22,988 nt of DNA, taken from NCBI GenBank assembly GCA_024280135.1, contig JAJRQS010000053.1, positions 1 through 22,988 on the forward strand, in the 5' to 3' direction. Below the pieces are notes generated by a model. It worked only from the letters and a program-made list of their open reading frames with translations. It searched no databases and was not told the origin of the DNA. Positions within the stretch are counted from its first letter, which is position 1. Each line of letters starts with the position of its first letter. The translations under genes were made by a program, and so were the position numbers. Positions 8,901 through 16,300 of the stretch are shown one piece after another. Source of the DNA: Bacteroidota bacterium (GTDB lineage Bacteria; Bacteroidota; Bacteroidia; Chitinophagales; Saprospiraceae).

Positions 8901-8994
8901 TGGATTGTTGTCATCGTTGATTTTGACTGTTTATTTGGTGCCCTTGGTCTATGCAGTAGTGGATAGCGTGAAGGAGCGTTTTGGTTGGCTATAG
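5905..8994 (+). CDS. RND-family efflux pump, HAE1 (AcrB-like) type
   Basis: The 1029-residue inner-membrane proton antiporter has the internal duplication of the family: TM1 near residues 11-29, a large periplasmic loop, six helices from about 335, and the repeat from about 530. The proton-relay aspartates of TM4 are visible as ILVDDATVVLEN (Asp401, Asp402), and the TM10 lysine as GLVVKNAILIVDF (Lys931). The paired aspartates followed by ATVVLEN fit the hydrophobe/amphiphile (HAE1) branch that exports drugs, dyes, fatty acids or detergents, rather than the heavy-metal CusA/CzcA branch. The reading frame is intact and of normal length. Last gene of the TetR-controlled operon; substrate unknown. 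Confidence 0.95.
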   Translation: MNITEISIKRPSLIIVLFSILTLLGYIGYKNLSYELLPDFNQPVIVIKTIYPGAEPQEVETSVSRKIEDALSNLEGVDYLITKSLPNASVVIANMKYGTDLDVTIQDAQRYIDNIKNDLPDAVLSPMMSKVSPNDLPIMSISASSDLPATEFYQKMIDDFLPQIQQLKGVAEISILGAEEREVQVKIDQDKLKLYKISLLQVVEAINRSGIDLPAGSIETFSERTSVRLTGKFHQLEDIKNVQIGMPEPGSPVYVKDVAVVSDGVKKITSLSRFNGKAGLGLILKKQGDANAVDMSKLVRDKLAEITEKNQADNVQFTVADDSTDNTISAVKAVVDDLILAVILVSIVMLLFLHSFRNSLIVLVAIPTSLVTAFAAMWILGYTLNLMTLLAMSLIIGILVDDATVVLENIQRHLDMGKGKREAALDGRMEIGFSAISITLVDVVVFLPILFIQVFVADMLQQFAVVVIVSTLTSLLVGFTLTPWMASRIGKSEDLKPTNFFNKFLLWFERQLDNFIAWYGKQLNWVLNHKLAFVGILVVLIGMTGALMKQGIVGMELVSTGDQGKFSLFLEYDKSANLQTNNITSTKVESFLMQQPEVETVFSNIGGPSTSIGSLGVGASNKAEFTVQLKPMEERGGRTTTKYMIGMREAMRKEFPGVSFSMAALGLVPRTAPIEITLSGSNIDQVMKAANELKVAVENVPGADNVRLSVEEGSPELKVVPNRDKMQRLGLSTAYVGMNLRTAFTGNDDAILVDGGVEYPVRIWLDDFDRKNYDDVNNLTIINPKGMAIKVHEFAKVEQGKSSSLLERKDRQPAVTLTADALGRPSGTMADEVVAFVKNNPLPDGVEMTWGSDVKKQNESFGALGNVLLISFLLIYLIMVALYDSFVYPFVVLFSIPAAVIGALFALNISMSNLSLFALLGMIMLMGLVVKNAILIVDFTNQLKAEGKHYKEALLMAGKERMRPILMTTISMVIGMLPIALGTGAGAEWKNGLAWIIIGGLLSSLILTVYLVPLVYAVVDSVKERFGWL

Positions 8995-9012
8995 AATAAT
9001 TCGTTTTGTTTG

Positions 9013-9050
9013 GTACGGACGTTGCGCTGTGTTTCGTTCGTACTTTTTTT
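9013..9050 (+). terminator. Rho-independent terminator of the efflux operon
   Basis: GTACGGACG (9013-9021) pairs with CGTTCGTAC (9035-9043), 9 bp with one G-U, around a 12-nt loop, followed by seven T. It lies 18 nt past the pump stop codon. Confidence 0.85.
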
Positions 9051-9067
9051 AACCTAATATTACAAAT

Positions 9068-9490
9068 ATGAAACTAAAATTGAATTTAACTGTTTTGATG
9101 GTAATTCTTTTTTCTATTTCGCTGCTTGCGCAAAAAGGAGATGATATCATCGGACGATACAAATTACCCAATGAGCTAGAAATAGTAATTTTCAAAGAAG
9201 GCACTACCTACTCAGGAAAGATAGTCGCTTTGGATGGGTACAAAGACGGAATAACTAAGGATCGTAAAAATCCTGACAAATCTAAAAGAACGGATGACTT
9301 GCTCGGCATGACCATTATCAAAGGATTGGAATATATGCCAAATGAGAAAAAATGGATGAACGGAAAATTATATGGACCCGAAAAAGGAATAACGATAAAC
9401 CTTAAAATAACGGCTCTCACTGACGATAGTGCTACGGCAGTGGGTTCTAAGTATTTCTTTTGGAGAACTTTTGAATGGAAAAAAATGTGA
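9068..9490 (+). CDS. DUF2147 secreted protein
   Basis: The 140-residue protein has a signal peptide (hydrophobic 7-20, cleavage likely after Ala21). The mature part follows the DUF2147 pattern: GRYKLP near the start, YSGKIVAL, a DRKNPDKSKR segment with the conserved DxxNP, LLGMTIIKGL, KWMNGKLYGPEKG, and a final W-R-T-F-E-W. DUF2147 proteins are small periplasmic or secreted beta-rich proteins with no established activity. It follows the pump terminator by 17 nt, so it should have its own promoter, but none stands out. It may be co-transcribed with the cytochrome gene 57 nt downstream. Confidence 0.88.
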   Translation: MKLKLNLTVLMVILFSISLLAQKGDDIIGRYKLPNELEIVIFKEGTTYSGKIVALDGYKDGITKDRKNPDKSKRTDDLLGMTIIKGLEYMPNEKKWMNGKLYGPEKGITINLKITALTDDSATAVGSKYFFWRTFEWKKM

Positions 9491-9547
9491 TAAATGTTGA
9501 GTTTTTTCCTGTTGTAACTGACTTTTTGCAAAAAAATAAAATCCTAA

Positions 9548-10351
9548 ATGATGAAAAATTTGATTAGCTTTTTAAGCTTAATTCTTTTATTGACTGCCTG
9601 TGGCAGTAATGAAACAAAGTCAAACCCAGTCACAAAATCGAATGATGACGGATTGAAACTCATGGAAAGTAAATGTTATGCTTGTCATAATCCAAAGACC
9701 GAATCGCCTGATGTGATTATTGCGCCGCCTATGATTGCAGTAAAGAAGCACTATCTAGCTGAGCACGAAAGTAAAGAAGCTTTTGTGAAAGCAGTTGTTG
9801 ATTGGGCGATGAATCCTGAAGAAGAAAATGCCCTTATGCCTGGTGCCATTAATAAATATAAAATAATGCCCAAGCAGTCTTTTGAAAAAGAAGAATTGCA
9901 AAAAATAGCAGCCTATCTTTTTGACAATGATATTGAAAAGCCCAAGTGGTTTGGTCAACATGAAAAAGAAATGCACGGTGATGGAGGAAAGGGTAACAAT
10001 TGGAAAAAAGCGATTGCACTGATAGACGGAAAGAAATGGAAAGTTGACGCAGTTACTCAGAAACACATCGAGCAATTACAAAAAACAGTTTCGGATAATC
10101 AAGCAGGAGGCACTTCTGATGATGTGGAAATATACCATAAACTGGGTTCGTTGATGAGTGACGAAGTAGGAGCATTGCTCAAAGATTGTACAATGGAAGG
10201 GGCCGATCATGATGCCCTACATCAGTTTTTAATGCCGTTGATGAAGAAGATGGACAAGTTAAAAACAACCCCTACAGCGCTCATCGGAAAAAAAGTATTT
10301 GGCAAAATTGGTGACCAATTAGAGGAGTTTGGAAAATATTTTGAAGAGTAA
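9548..10351 (+). CDS. Cytochrome c lipoprotein with C-terminal CTMxGxxHDxLH domain
   Basis: The 267-residue protein has a lipobox (LTAC, Cys18). A class-I cytochrome c domain follows, with the heme-binding CYACH at residues 43-47 and a candidate axial methionine in IMPKQ (Met107; Met97 is an alternative). A linker rich in His, Gly and Lys (about 131-155) leads to a helical domain (about 160-267) with CTMEGADHDALH (Cys214, Met216, His221, His225). This domain aligns from LIDGKKWKVD to FGKYF with the lipoprotein at 2994-3455. The heme domain suggests electron transfer or redox sensing in the cell envelope; the second domain probably binds metal or a small ligand (inferred). The shared domain links this gene to the upstream pump operon despite the terminator between them. 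Confidence 0.87.
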   Translation: MMKNLISFLSLILLLTACGSNETKSNPVTKSNDDGLKLMESKCYACHNPKTESPDVIIAPPMIAVKKHYLAEHESKEAFVKAVVDWAMNPEEENALMPGAINKYKIMPKQSFEKEELQKIAAYLFDNDIEKPKWFGQHEKEMHGDGGKGNNWKKAIALIDGKKWKVDAVTQKHIEQLQKTVSDNQAGGTSDDVEIYHKLGSLMSDEVGALLKDCTMEGADHDALHQFLMPLMKKMDKLKTTPTALIGKKVFGKIGDQLEEFGKYFEE

Positions 10352-10371
10352 TAGGAAAGGAATAGCCACCA

Positions 10372-10415
10372 AAAAAAAGAAGCAACGAATATAACTATTC
10401 GTTGCTTCTTTTTTT
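10372..10415. terminator. Bidirectional terminator between converging genes
   Basis: A perfect 20-bp stem (10372-10391 with 10396-10415) and a 4-nt loop TAAC. The A-run on one side and T-run on the other give a U-tract for transcripts from both directions. It serves the (+) cytochrome gene and the (-) unit beginning at 10426. Confidence 0.93.
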
Positions 10416-10425
10416 GAAAGATGAA

Positions 10426-11082
10426 TTATAAAAAGCTGTATCCAACTCCAAATTTGACTTTTGCAAGATTAGTAAGAGTCAAATAGCTTCCTTTAGGTTG
10501 ATTAGAGTATTCTTCATAGTCTTTCAGCGCGTAAGCTAAATCAACACCGTAGAGGATGTATATTCCATTTCCAACTAATATGGACTTTCCAAAACCAATA
10601 CCGATGATGGGGCTGTTGAATTTGAAGTTACGTTGTTCGGTGATCTTATCTTTTTCATTCGGAAAGAAATAGTAATTATTAAAAGAGTAGCCTATAAAAA
10701 AATTGAAATGATGACCAATGGGTGAGATGCTGTTCCTAAACTTCTTGACGGCTAGGGAAATGGTTGTTGACTTCATTTGTTTTCCGCCGTATTCTACCTC
10801 ATCAAAAATTGTATACTGCTTATCAAGATCGATATCATGTTTTAAATGTGACACACCTACTGAGAGCGAGGTTTTTTTTGTAGTTGCATAATTTAACCAA
10901 ATATTATGGGTAAAATTGTGGGTAAGGTACCTAAGGGACTGAAATTCAGTATTAGAAAGTACTGAGTGGTTAATGTTGTATTCTATACTAAATCTTTTAC
11001 CAACATATCCAGGTGCTTGCCCTAGAGCCATAAGACTGGGGTAAAGGAAAATGAATAGAAATATGATTTTTTTAATTTTCAT
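10426..11082 (-). CDS. Outer-membrane beta-barrel protein, small
   Basis: The 218-residue protein starts with a signal peptide (KIKK, then hydrophobic residues to about 20, cleavage near LGQ). The mature chain alternates polar and hydrophobic residues in strands with aromatic belts (for example IGHHFNFFIGYSFNNYYFF and LAKVKFGVGYSF). It ends in an aromatic or hydrophobic residue (YSFL), as outer-membrane barrels do. The size suggests about eight strands. No family name is assigned. It lies 12 nt after the end of the M48/TPR protease locus on the same strand, so the two are probably co-transcribed; a link to envelope quality control is possible but unproven. Confidence 0.82.
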   Translation of the reverse strand: MKIKKIIFLFIFLYPSLMALGQAPGYVGKRFSIEYNINHSVLSNTEFQSLRYLTHNFTHNIWLNYATTKKTSLSVGVSHLKHDIDLDKQYTIFDEVEYGGKQMKSTTISLAVKKFRNSISPIGHHFNFFIGYSFNNYYFFPNEKDKITEQRNFKFNSPIIGIGFGKSILVGNGIYILYGVDLAYALKDYEEYSNQPKGSYLTLTNLAKVKFGVGYSFL

Positions 11083-11094
11083 CTGTTATTAATT

Positions 11095-12363
11095 TTATTT
11101 CGGTTTTTTAATTTTTTGCATTGACTCATAAAGGCTCATTTGAATGATATGCTTATTCGCTTTTTGTTTGAAGATGTTCTTTGTCCTACGTAGAATTTGA
11201 TTGTTTTCAATATCTAGTACAGTAGAAACAGTCCAATTTTCAAATTGCGGCTTAAATGCTATAGAGTAGGTATAAGGAAGTAGATAAGGGTAGAACACCG
11301 TGCCAATAAGCAAATAAGCACTTCCGTCGGTAAACAAAAGAAGTACATTCCCTAGTGATTTAGGAGTTTTTACTGTTAAGCTGCTCATTAGAACGATATT
11401 AGGCGTGTTGTATAATTTCGCAAGTGGTTGAACTTGATTGTAATTATGGGTAATCATGTACATATCATGATCTAACATCTCACTAGACCAGCTTTTAAGT
11501 AATGTCGCGTTATTAAAGTCTTTTGCTTTCGTAGACTGGCTGTTGCGGGTATCAATAATTTTTGCTTTAAGCTTCGCTTTTTTGGCTGTTTTAGAAATGA
11601 GTTTGTGGTATTGTGCTTGTCTCTTTTCCGAATAAAGATAGTTTAGGGAAAAATTGCGTCCATTGACTCGATAGAATTTTGGACTTAGGTAAACTACTTT
11701 ATTAAGTCCAAGTCCTTGTTTTTCTTTTGTCTTTTTCTTTTTCTTCTTTTGCCTTTTCGAGAGTTTTTTATCCTTTTCAAATTTGGTGCGGTATTTTTTT
11801 CCGTCTTTGAGCATCTTAAGGAATACGGGGTCTTCGTTGATTTCGCGAAAAGCTATTCGAGCGTATTTATGAAGTGAAGTATCTACACGCATTTCGTTGG
11901 GACTAAAAAAATCAAGAGGATCTTCAATTTGGTAAATTACCATATCTTCAATCTGGTCACGAAGCATGAGTTCTAACTGTTTGTCATTAGGGTATTTTTT
12001 GTGTAAATTCCATAGATGTCTTGAAGTGATAAGCGCTAAGTTTTGAGGTTTGATGCGGTGAAATAAATGAAAAACTTGCTGCATCTCTCCCTCTACTTCT
12101 TTGTAATCGGTATAGACTTCGTCATACCTTTCCACATTTTTGTATTGACTTAAGCCATATAAAGAATAGCCGATAGTTGTTTGGAGAAATTTATTCTCTG
12201 GATATTTTTTTAATAGTAATTGGGCATGATAGATAGCAGCTGGATAGCTACGGATACCTAATAGTATTTCACAAAGTTCAAATCGCGCTAGGGTTTGAGT
12301 TCTATGGAATTCATCTTCCGATACAATAAAGTCCTTACGGTCATCTAGTTTTTTGTCTAACAA
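11095..12363 (-). CDS. TPR/C-terminal segment of the split M48 protease
   Basis: This 422-residue reading frame opens at a TTG, an unlikely native start because the preceding codons (ARRLIKKAL) already read like family sequence. The first 60 residues hold FIVSEDEFHRTQTLARFELC and a TPR-like helical pair (YPAAIYHAQLLLKKYPENKF). Another helical stretch follows to about 150, then a highly basic region of consecutive lysines near 200-215. The last 190 residues are a C-terminal domain of unknown function with several beta strands. Alone it lacks a signal peptide, so without the upstream segments it would stay in the cytoplasm. It is best read as the C-terminal part of the 13248-11095 gene. Confidence 0.72.
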   Translation of the reverse strand: MLDKKLDDRKDFIVSEDEFHRTQTLARFELCEILLGIRSYPAAIYHAQLLLKKYPENKFLQTTIGYSLYGLSQYKNVERYDEVYTDYKEVEGEMQQVFHLFHRIKPQNLALITSRHLWNLHKKYPNDKQLELMLRDQIEDMVIYQIEDPLDFFSPNEMRVDTSLHKYARIAFREINEDPVFLKMLKDGKKYRTKFEKDKKLSKRQKKKKKKTKEKQGLGLNKVVYLSPKFYRVNGRNFSLNYLYSEKRQAQYHKLISKTAKKAKLKAKIIDTRNSQSTKAKDFNNATLLKSWSSEMLDHDMYMITHNYNQVQPLAKLYNTPNIVLMSSLTVKTPKSLGNVLLLFTDGSAYLLIGTVFYPYLLPYTYSIAFKPQFENWTVSTVLDIENNQILRRTKNIFKQKANKHIIQMSLYESMQKIKKPK

Positions 12364-12374
12364 AGCCTTTTTAA

Positions 12375-13136
12375 TTAGTCTTCTCGCTTTTCAATATTTG
12401 GATGTGTGCTATATTTAGAAGCATCATTTTCAGAATCGTCATCTTTAGGCTTGCCTTTTTCTACAATACTCAAAAATAACGTGCTTGGTAAAGTCAGTCC
12501 TGGTAGATTCAAAAAATTTGAATCTATTTTCATTTCTTCATAAGGCAAATGGGCTAATGATAATCGGTCAAATAAATGGTCAGAGACAAGAGGGTTATAC
12601 TGTGATTCGAGTATTTTTTTGAGCCCTAAATCATCTGCTTCTAATTCCATTTTTTTTGAATAATTACTCTTTTCCAAAAGTTTGTCATAGCTTTTAGTAT
12701 TGAAGAGTTTGCGTTCTATCTTCTTGAATTCTACATGTGACGTGATGTTATGTTTCTTTTCGAAATGCACAATCTCATGAGCCAAAACAAAAGCGATTTC
12801 TGCTTCCGTTTTCATGGCTGCAAGTAAGCCTAAGTTAACAAAGATGTCCCCTCTATCAGTTGCAAAAGCATTGGGTGCTGCAGATTTTACACAATAAAAA
12901 CTAATTTTTTTGCGAAGTTCGGGATTGTTCTTCAGTAGCTCATCGGCAATCTTATTGATGTAAATCGTGACATCATCTGAGAACAAAACATCTCCACTAT
13001 GAAGAAGGTCGTCGATGATGAAGGAGCTTTGTAAATAAAATGTTTTTTTACTTTTATGGTCTCGACGTCTATCCTTCCTACTAATAGTCTCTTTGCGATC
13101 TTGATATTTTTTTGAAGAGCTGGTAACGACTTCCAT
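12375..13136 (-). CDS. M48 catalytic-domain segment of the split protease
   Basis: The 253-residue frame contains the gluzincin active site: HEIVH at residues 120-124 (two zinc ligands and the catalytic Glu121), and the third-ligand segment ELEADDLGL, with Glu164 as the probable ligand and Asp168. PNAFATDRGDIFVNLGLL upstream is the usual M48 beta-edge region. The segment ends THPNIEKRED; STHP is the normal end of the domain. The apparent start, MEVVTSSS, is out-of-frame sequence: real family similarity begins at about residue 9, where a seven-A run joins it to the signal-peptide segment. Catalytic residues are intact, so inactivation, if real, comes only from the frameshifts. Confidence 0.78.
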   Translation of the reverse strand: MEVVTSSSKKYQDRKETISRKDRRRDHKSKKTFYLQSSFIIDDLLHSGDVLFSDDVTIYINKIADELLKNNPELRKKISFYCVKSAAPNAFATDRGDIFVNLGLLAAMKTEAEIAFVLAHEIVHFEKKHNITSHVEFKKIERKLFNTKSYDKLLEKSNYSKKMELEADDLGLKKILESQYNPLVSDHLFDRLSLAHLPYEEMKIDSNFLNLPGLTLPSTLFLSIVEKGKPKDDDSENDASKYSTHPNIEKRED

Positions 13137-13248
13137 CGGTATTTTCCCTTTTGTTGACTAGAGGGGAGTAATCCTTCTCGAAGTTTTGGGCAGTAAGAAA
13201 ATGATTGACAAGGAGTAATGGTAGAATTACAAAGAAGTATCTATACAT
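13081..13248 (-). pseudogene. Signal-peptide segment of the split M48 protease
   Basis: An open frame of 55 codons starts at ATG 13248. The product begins MYRYFFVILPLLLVNHFLTA, a clear signal peptide with cleavage before Gln21, followed by NFEKDYSPLVNKRENTDGS and RYQLFKK. The frame then runs into ISRSQRDY and a stop at 13081-13083 after the seven-A run. The DYSPL segment is like the mature N-terminus of M48/TPR proteases, which supports joining it to the catalytic segment. Confidence 0.72.
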
Positions 13249-13275
13249 CGATTATTTTTTAAGTATAAGAGGATG

Positions 13276-13305
13276 TAAAGATAGAATAAATATTACTTTC
13301 TCCAA
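13276..13305 (-). promoter_or_regulatory. Promoter of the M48/beta-barrel unit
   Basis: On the (-) strand, TTG (13305-13303), 19 bp, then TATCTTTA (13283-13276). This is one base from the Bacteroidota TAnnTTTG box at the expected spacing. Predicted start is about 13269, some 20 nt before the ATG at 13248. Its presence also supports 13248 as the true gene start. Confidence 0.62.
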
Positions 13306-13319
13306 AAAAAAAGAATGTT

Positions 13320-16300
13320 TTAATACTCCATAAACGCGGCATAGCGCTTATCTTTCTTTAATAGTTCTGCATTGCCAATCATGATGACTTGTTCTTTGGC
13401 ACGTGTTAGGGCAACATTTAATTTCCTATCTACTCCTTCCTCTGAAAGCGCCACCAAAGTATTGAGTTGATAAGGTTTATTCAAGCAGACCGAAATAATA
13501 ATAATATCTCTCGCGCCTCCTTGATACCGCTCTACTGTATCAATAGTCAATAAATCAATCCACTCGGGAGCTTGCGCAAAAACTAAAGCACGTATTTGTG
13601 CAATCTGAGCACGGTAAGGCGTAATGACTCCTACACTGTTTTTTGAAAGCGGAAGATTGTTTTCTTCATAAATGCCTTTGATATGTTGCAATAATTCAAC
13701 AACTTTTTGGGCTTCAAATTTATTTTTCTTTCCAGAACCGAGTGCTTCATCCGCAGGCGTATTAAAAAATAACATTCGTTTGGTTGCGATTTTTTGACGC
13801 AAGTCATCTTCTGAAGATGTACTTAAATACTTTGATTGGTATTGTCTAGGGTTAAGTCCTTTCGGTAAAATACGCAACTTCCCATCATAAAAATGCTTGT
13901 TGGCAAAGGCCATTACATCTTCATGCATTCGCCCTTGCATGCTTAACATGCCATACGCCCAATCCCATTCATTTGCCTTGCAACGCATAAATAATCGTTC
14001 AAAATAAGAATTAGCTAAATCTTTGATTCCTAGCTTATTAAGTAGCGGATTGTCCGTTTTTGAGAAGATAGATTTTTGGGAGACAACGGCGGGTAGCTGG
14101 CGATGATCTCCGATAAGAATAAAACGTTTGATGCGGCTTAAAATACCGATTAGTTGGGGTTCGAGAATCTGAGAGGCTTCATCAATGATGGTCGTATCAA
14201 ATTTCATAAACTCAAAAATCTGGGGTTTACTCATGATAGAAGAAACCGTAGAGACCACGACTCGATGACTCAAAATTGTTTCTTTAACCTCTTGCCTTTT
14301 TGTGAGGTTTTTTATTTTTTCCGAAAGGAGCTGCTCCTTAAAATCTGTATGTGTGGAATTCGTATTGCCAATTCTAAAGTATAGATCCTTCATTTCAGGC
14401 ATCTCTGTTTCGATGGCACCACATATTTCATCTACGGCTCGATTTGTATAGGCTAAAAGCAAAACCGTTTCCTTAGTATTACGAATTAAATGTTGTACAG
14501 CAGATTTGAGAATGATGCTCGTCTTGCCTGTTCCTGGAGGCCCCCACAATAAAAAATAATCTTTTGCCGAAAGCATTTTGGCGAGAATAGCCTCTTGTTC
14601 GTCAGTAAGATTAGAAGACGCTTGAACTCCTTTCAAAGAACTCTTTTTTGGAGGCTTGACGGTTAAGATGAGCTCTTTTCTTTTGCTTTCAATGCCCGCC
14701 CATTCAAAAAGGGAATTGAAGAGTGATTGAAAGGCACGTTCCCATAAGTCAGGCTCCAGCATCCACAAAGAATCTGTACTTAGGTCCGCAGGGTTCACTT
14801 GGTATGAACGCAATCGAACTTGTACCATTTGGTCTTCCAAGGCGATGATGCTGCCTTTAATCACTCTTGCATGTATGACAGAAGTATCTTCCTTTTTGTC
14901 TGGATGAAGAATGACGATGTCTCCTATTCTAAAGTTGGCAAGGGGGTTTGTTGTTTTTGTTTTCTGAAAAGTGACAATCGGAAATTCTGAGGTGTTATCT
15001 TGATTTAATAATTTTAATCCTTTTAATATTGAGAAATCATTTTCCTTTTCTTCGGTTGAACTCATCCAAAGTTGTGCCTGTCCACGTCGCCCAGCTACAG
15101 AAGAATCTCCTACTTTTGCAAGCCAATTTTCTCTTGCGATAAAAGAAACAAAGGCCTTGAAGTAATGCTTTTCAAGCTTGTTTAATTCGGAGAATACTTT
15201 GTGAAAGGTTTCAAAATTAGTATAAGTAAAGCCTCGATACCGTTCAAATTGTTTAGGGCGTACGTATTCCAAAATAGAATGATCATCCAGTGAGACATCG
15301 TTGATTTGGAGGAGTGCTTTTTCGATGGCCACGAGTTCATTTCGAGCTTGAATGGCTTCGTATTGGATTGATTTAATAGTCGGGGCAAACTTTAACTGAT
15401 TGACATCTAGGGTAGAGTAGAGGATGTAATTCGTTGGTTTGTTTTTTTTATTGATGGACTTAATGAGTAAGTCATAGAGTAACGTTTGGGTATAATGCGA
15501 TTGGCTCAGTCCATATTTATTTGCTTTGAATGGTTTCCCACTTTTTAATTCGATGATGACACTTTTATTGGGTTCTGTTTGACTTTCGTAAAAAAGATCT
15601 AATCGGCCTTGAATGCCATAGGTGTTGGAGAAAAAGGCAGGTTCTAGGACAGCCGATTTTCGGTCAATATTTTCATTTTTAAAATCCTGCATGATGACCT
15701 TGTATATAGATACAAAGTGCTTTTGGCTTTTTTGATAAACGGTTCTTATTTTGGCATCATCCCACATGGAAAAAACGAGGGGGTATAATTTAAACACTTT
15801 CGGAAAAAGTTCTAAAAATGTCTGTTCAGGATTGCTGGTGAGTTCATCTAAAAAGAAGTTGGCAATATTTCCCAACATGATGGGCGGCGTCACTTCATAG
15901 GGTAAAAATTTGTTGACCATGAAGCCCAATGGTAAATTATGAACATTGGAAACGGAAGCTGCTACCGCACTCACATCCATCAAGTAATCTGGTTCTAAAA
16001 CTAAGCCTTTCGGAAAATAAACCCCTTCTTTGTCTATTTCGACATCTAGAAGTTGGACATTGGTTGGATAGCCAAAGACTTTGTCTAGGAGTGTAATGGA
16101 GTTCTTAAAGTTTTCATTTCGTTCCGGGATGTTATATCGAATTTTGATTTTCTGGTTCGGTTCACTTTCGAGGAATCCAATTAATGCCTGGGCCTTGACG
16201 TCATTTTCAATGACAACGACTCTTGCATTTGCAAAATAAGAAAGGATGGATGGATCTCTTTTTTGCTTGGCAGGGAAAGCATAGGGTAAGGTTTTTTTGA

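Larger units (their letters stand above)
11095..13248 (-). pseudogene. M48-family metalloprotease with TPR region, split by two frameshifts
   Basis: Three adjoining open segments read as one protein of about 717 residues: a signal-peptide segment, an M48 protease domain and a TPR/C-terminal domain, the order usual for Bacteroidota periplasmic M48 proteases. The first and third segments are in the same frame and the middle one is in another. The first junction is a run of seven A on the coding strand (13107-13113); six would restore QLFKKYQDRKE. The second is a run of four A (12388-12391); five would restore HPNIEKARRLIKK. Either the gene is inactivated, or these are homopolymer errors, or slippage produces full-length protein. 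The opposite-sign shifts do not cancel, because the conserved catalytic domain lies between them. Confidence 0.75.

Noticed and set aside
12375..12395. Programmed -1 ribosomal frameshift in the M48 gene
   Set aside because: GAA-AAG does not form a standard X-XXY-YYZ slippery site, and the other junction would need a +1 shift, so one programmed mechanism does not explain both.
13330..13347. Extra copy of the hairpin repeat (ATAAACGCGGCATAGCGC)
   Set aside because: It lies within the conserved C-terminal codons of the helicase and its arms pair over only 3 bp; likely chance.
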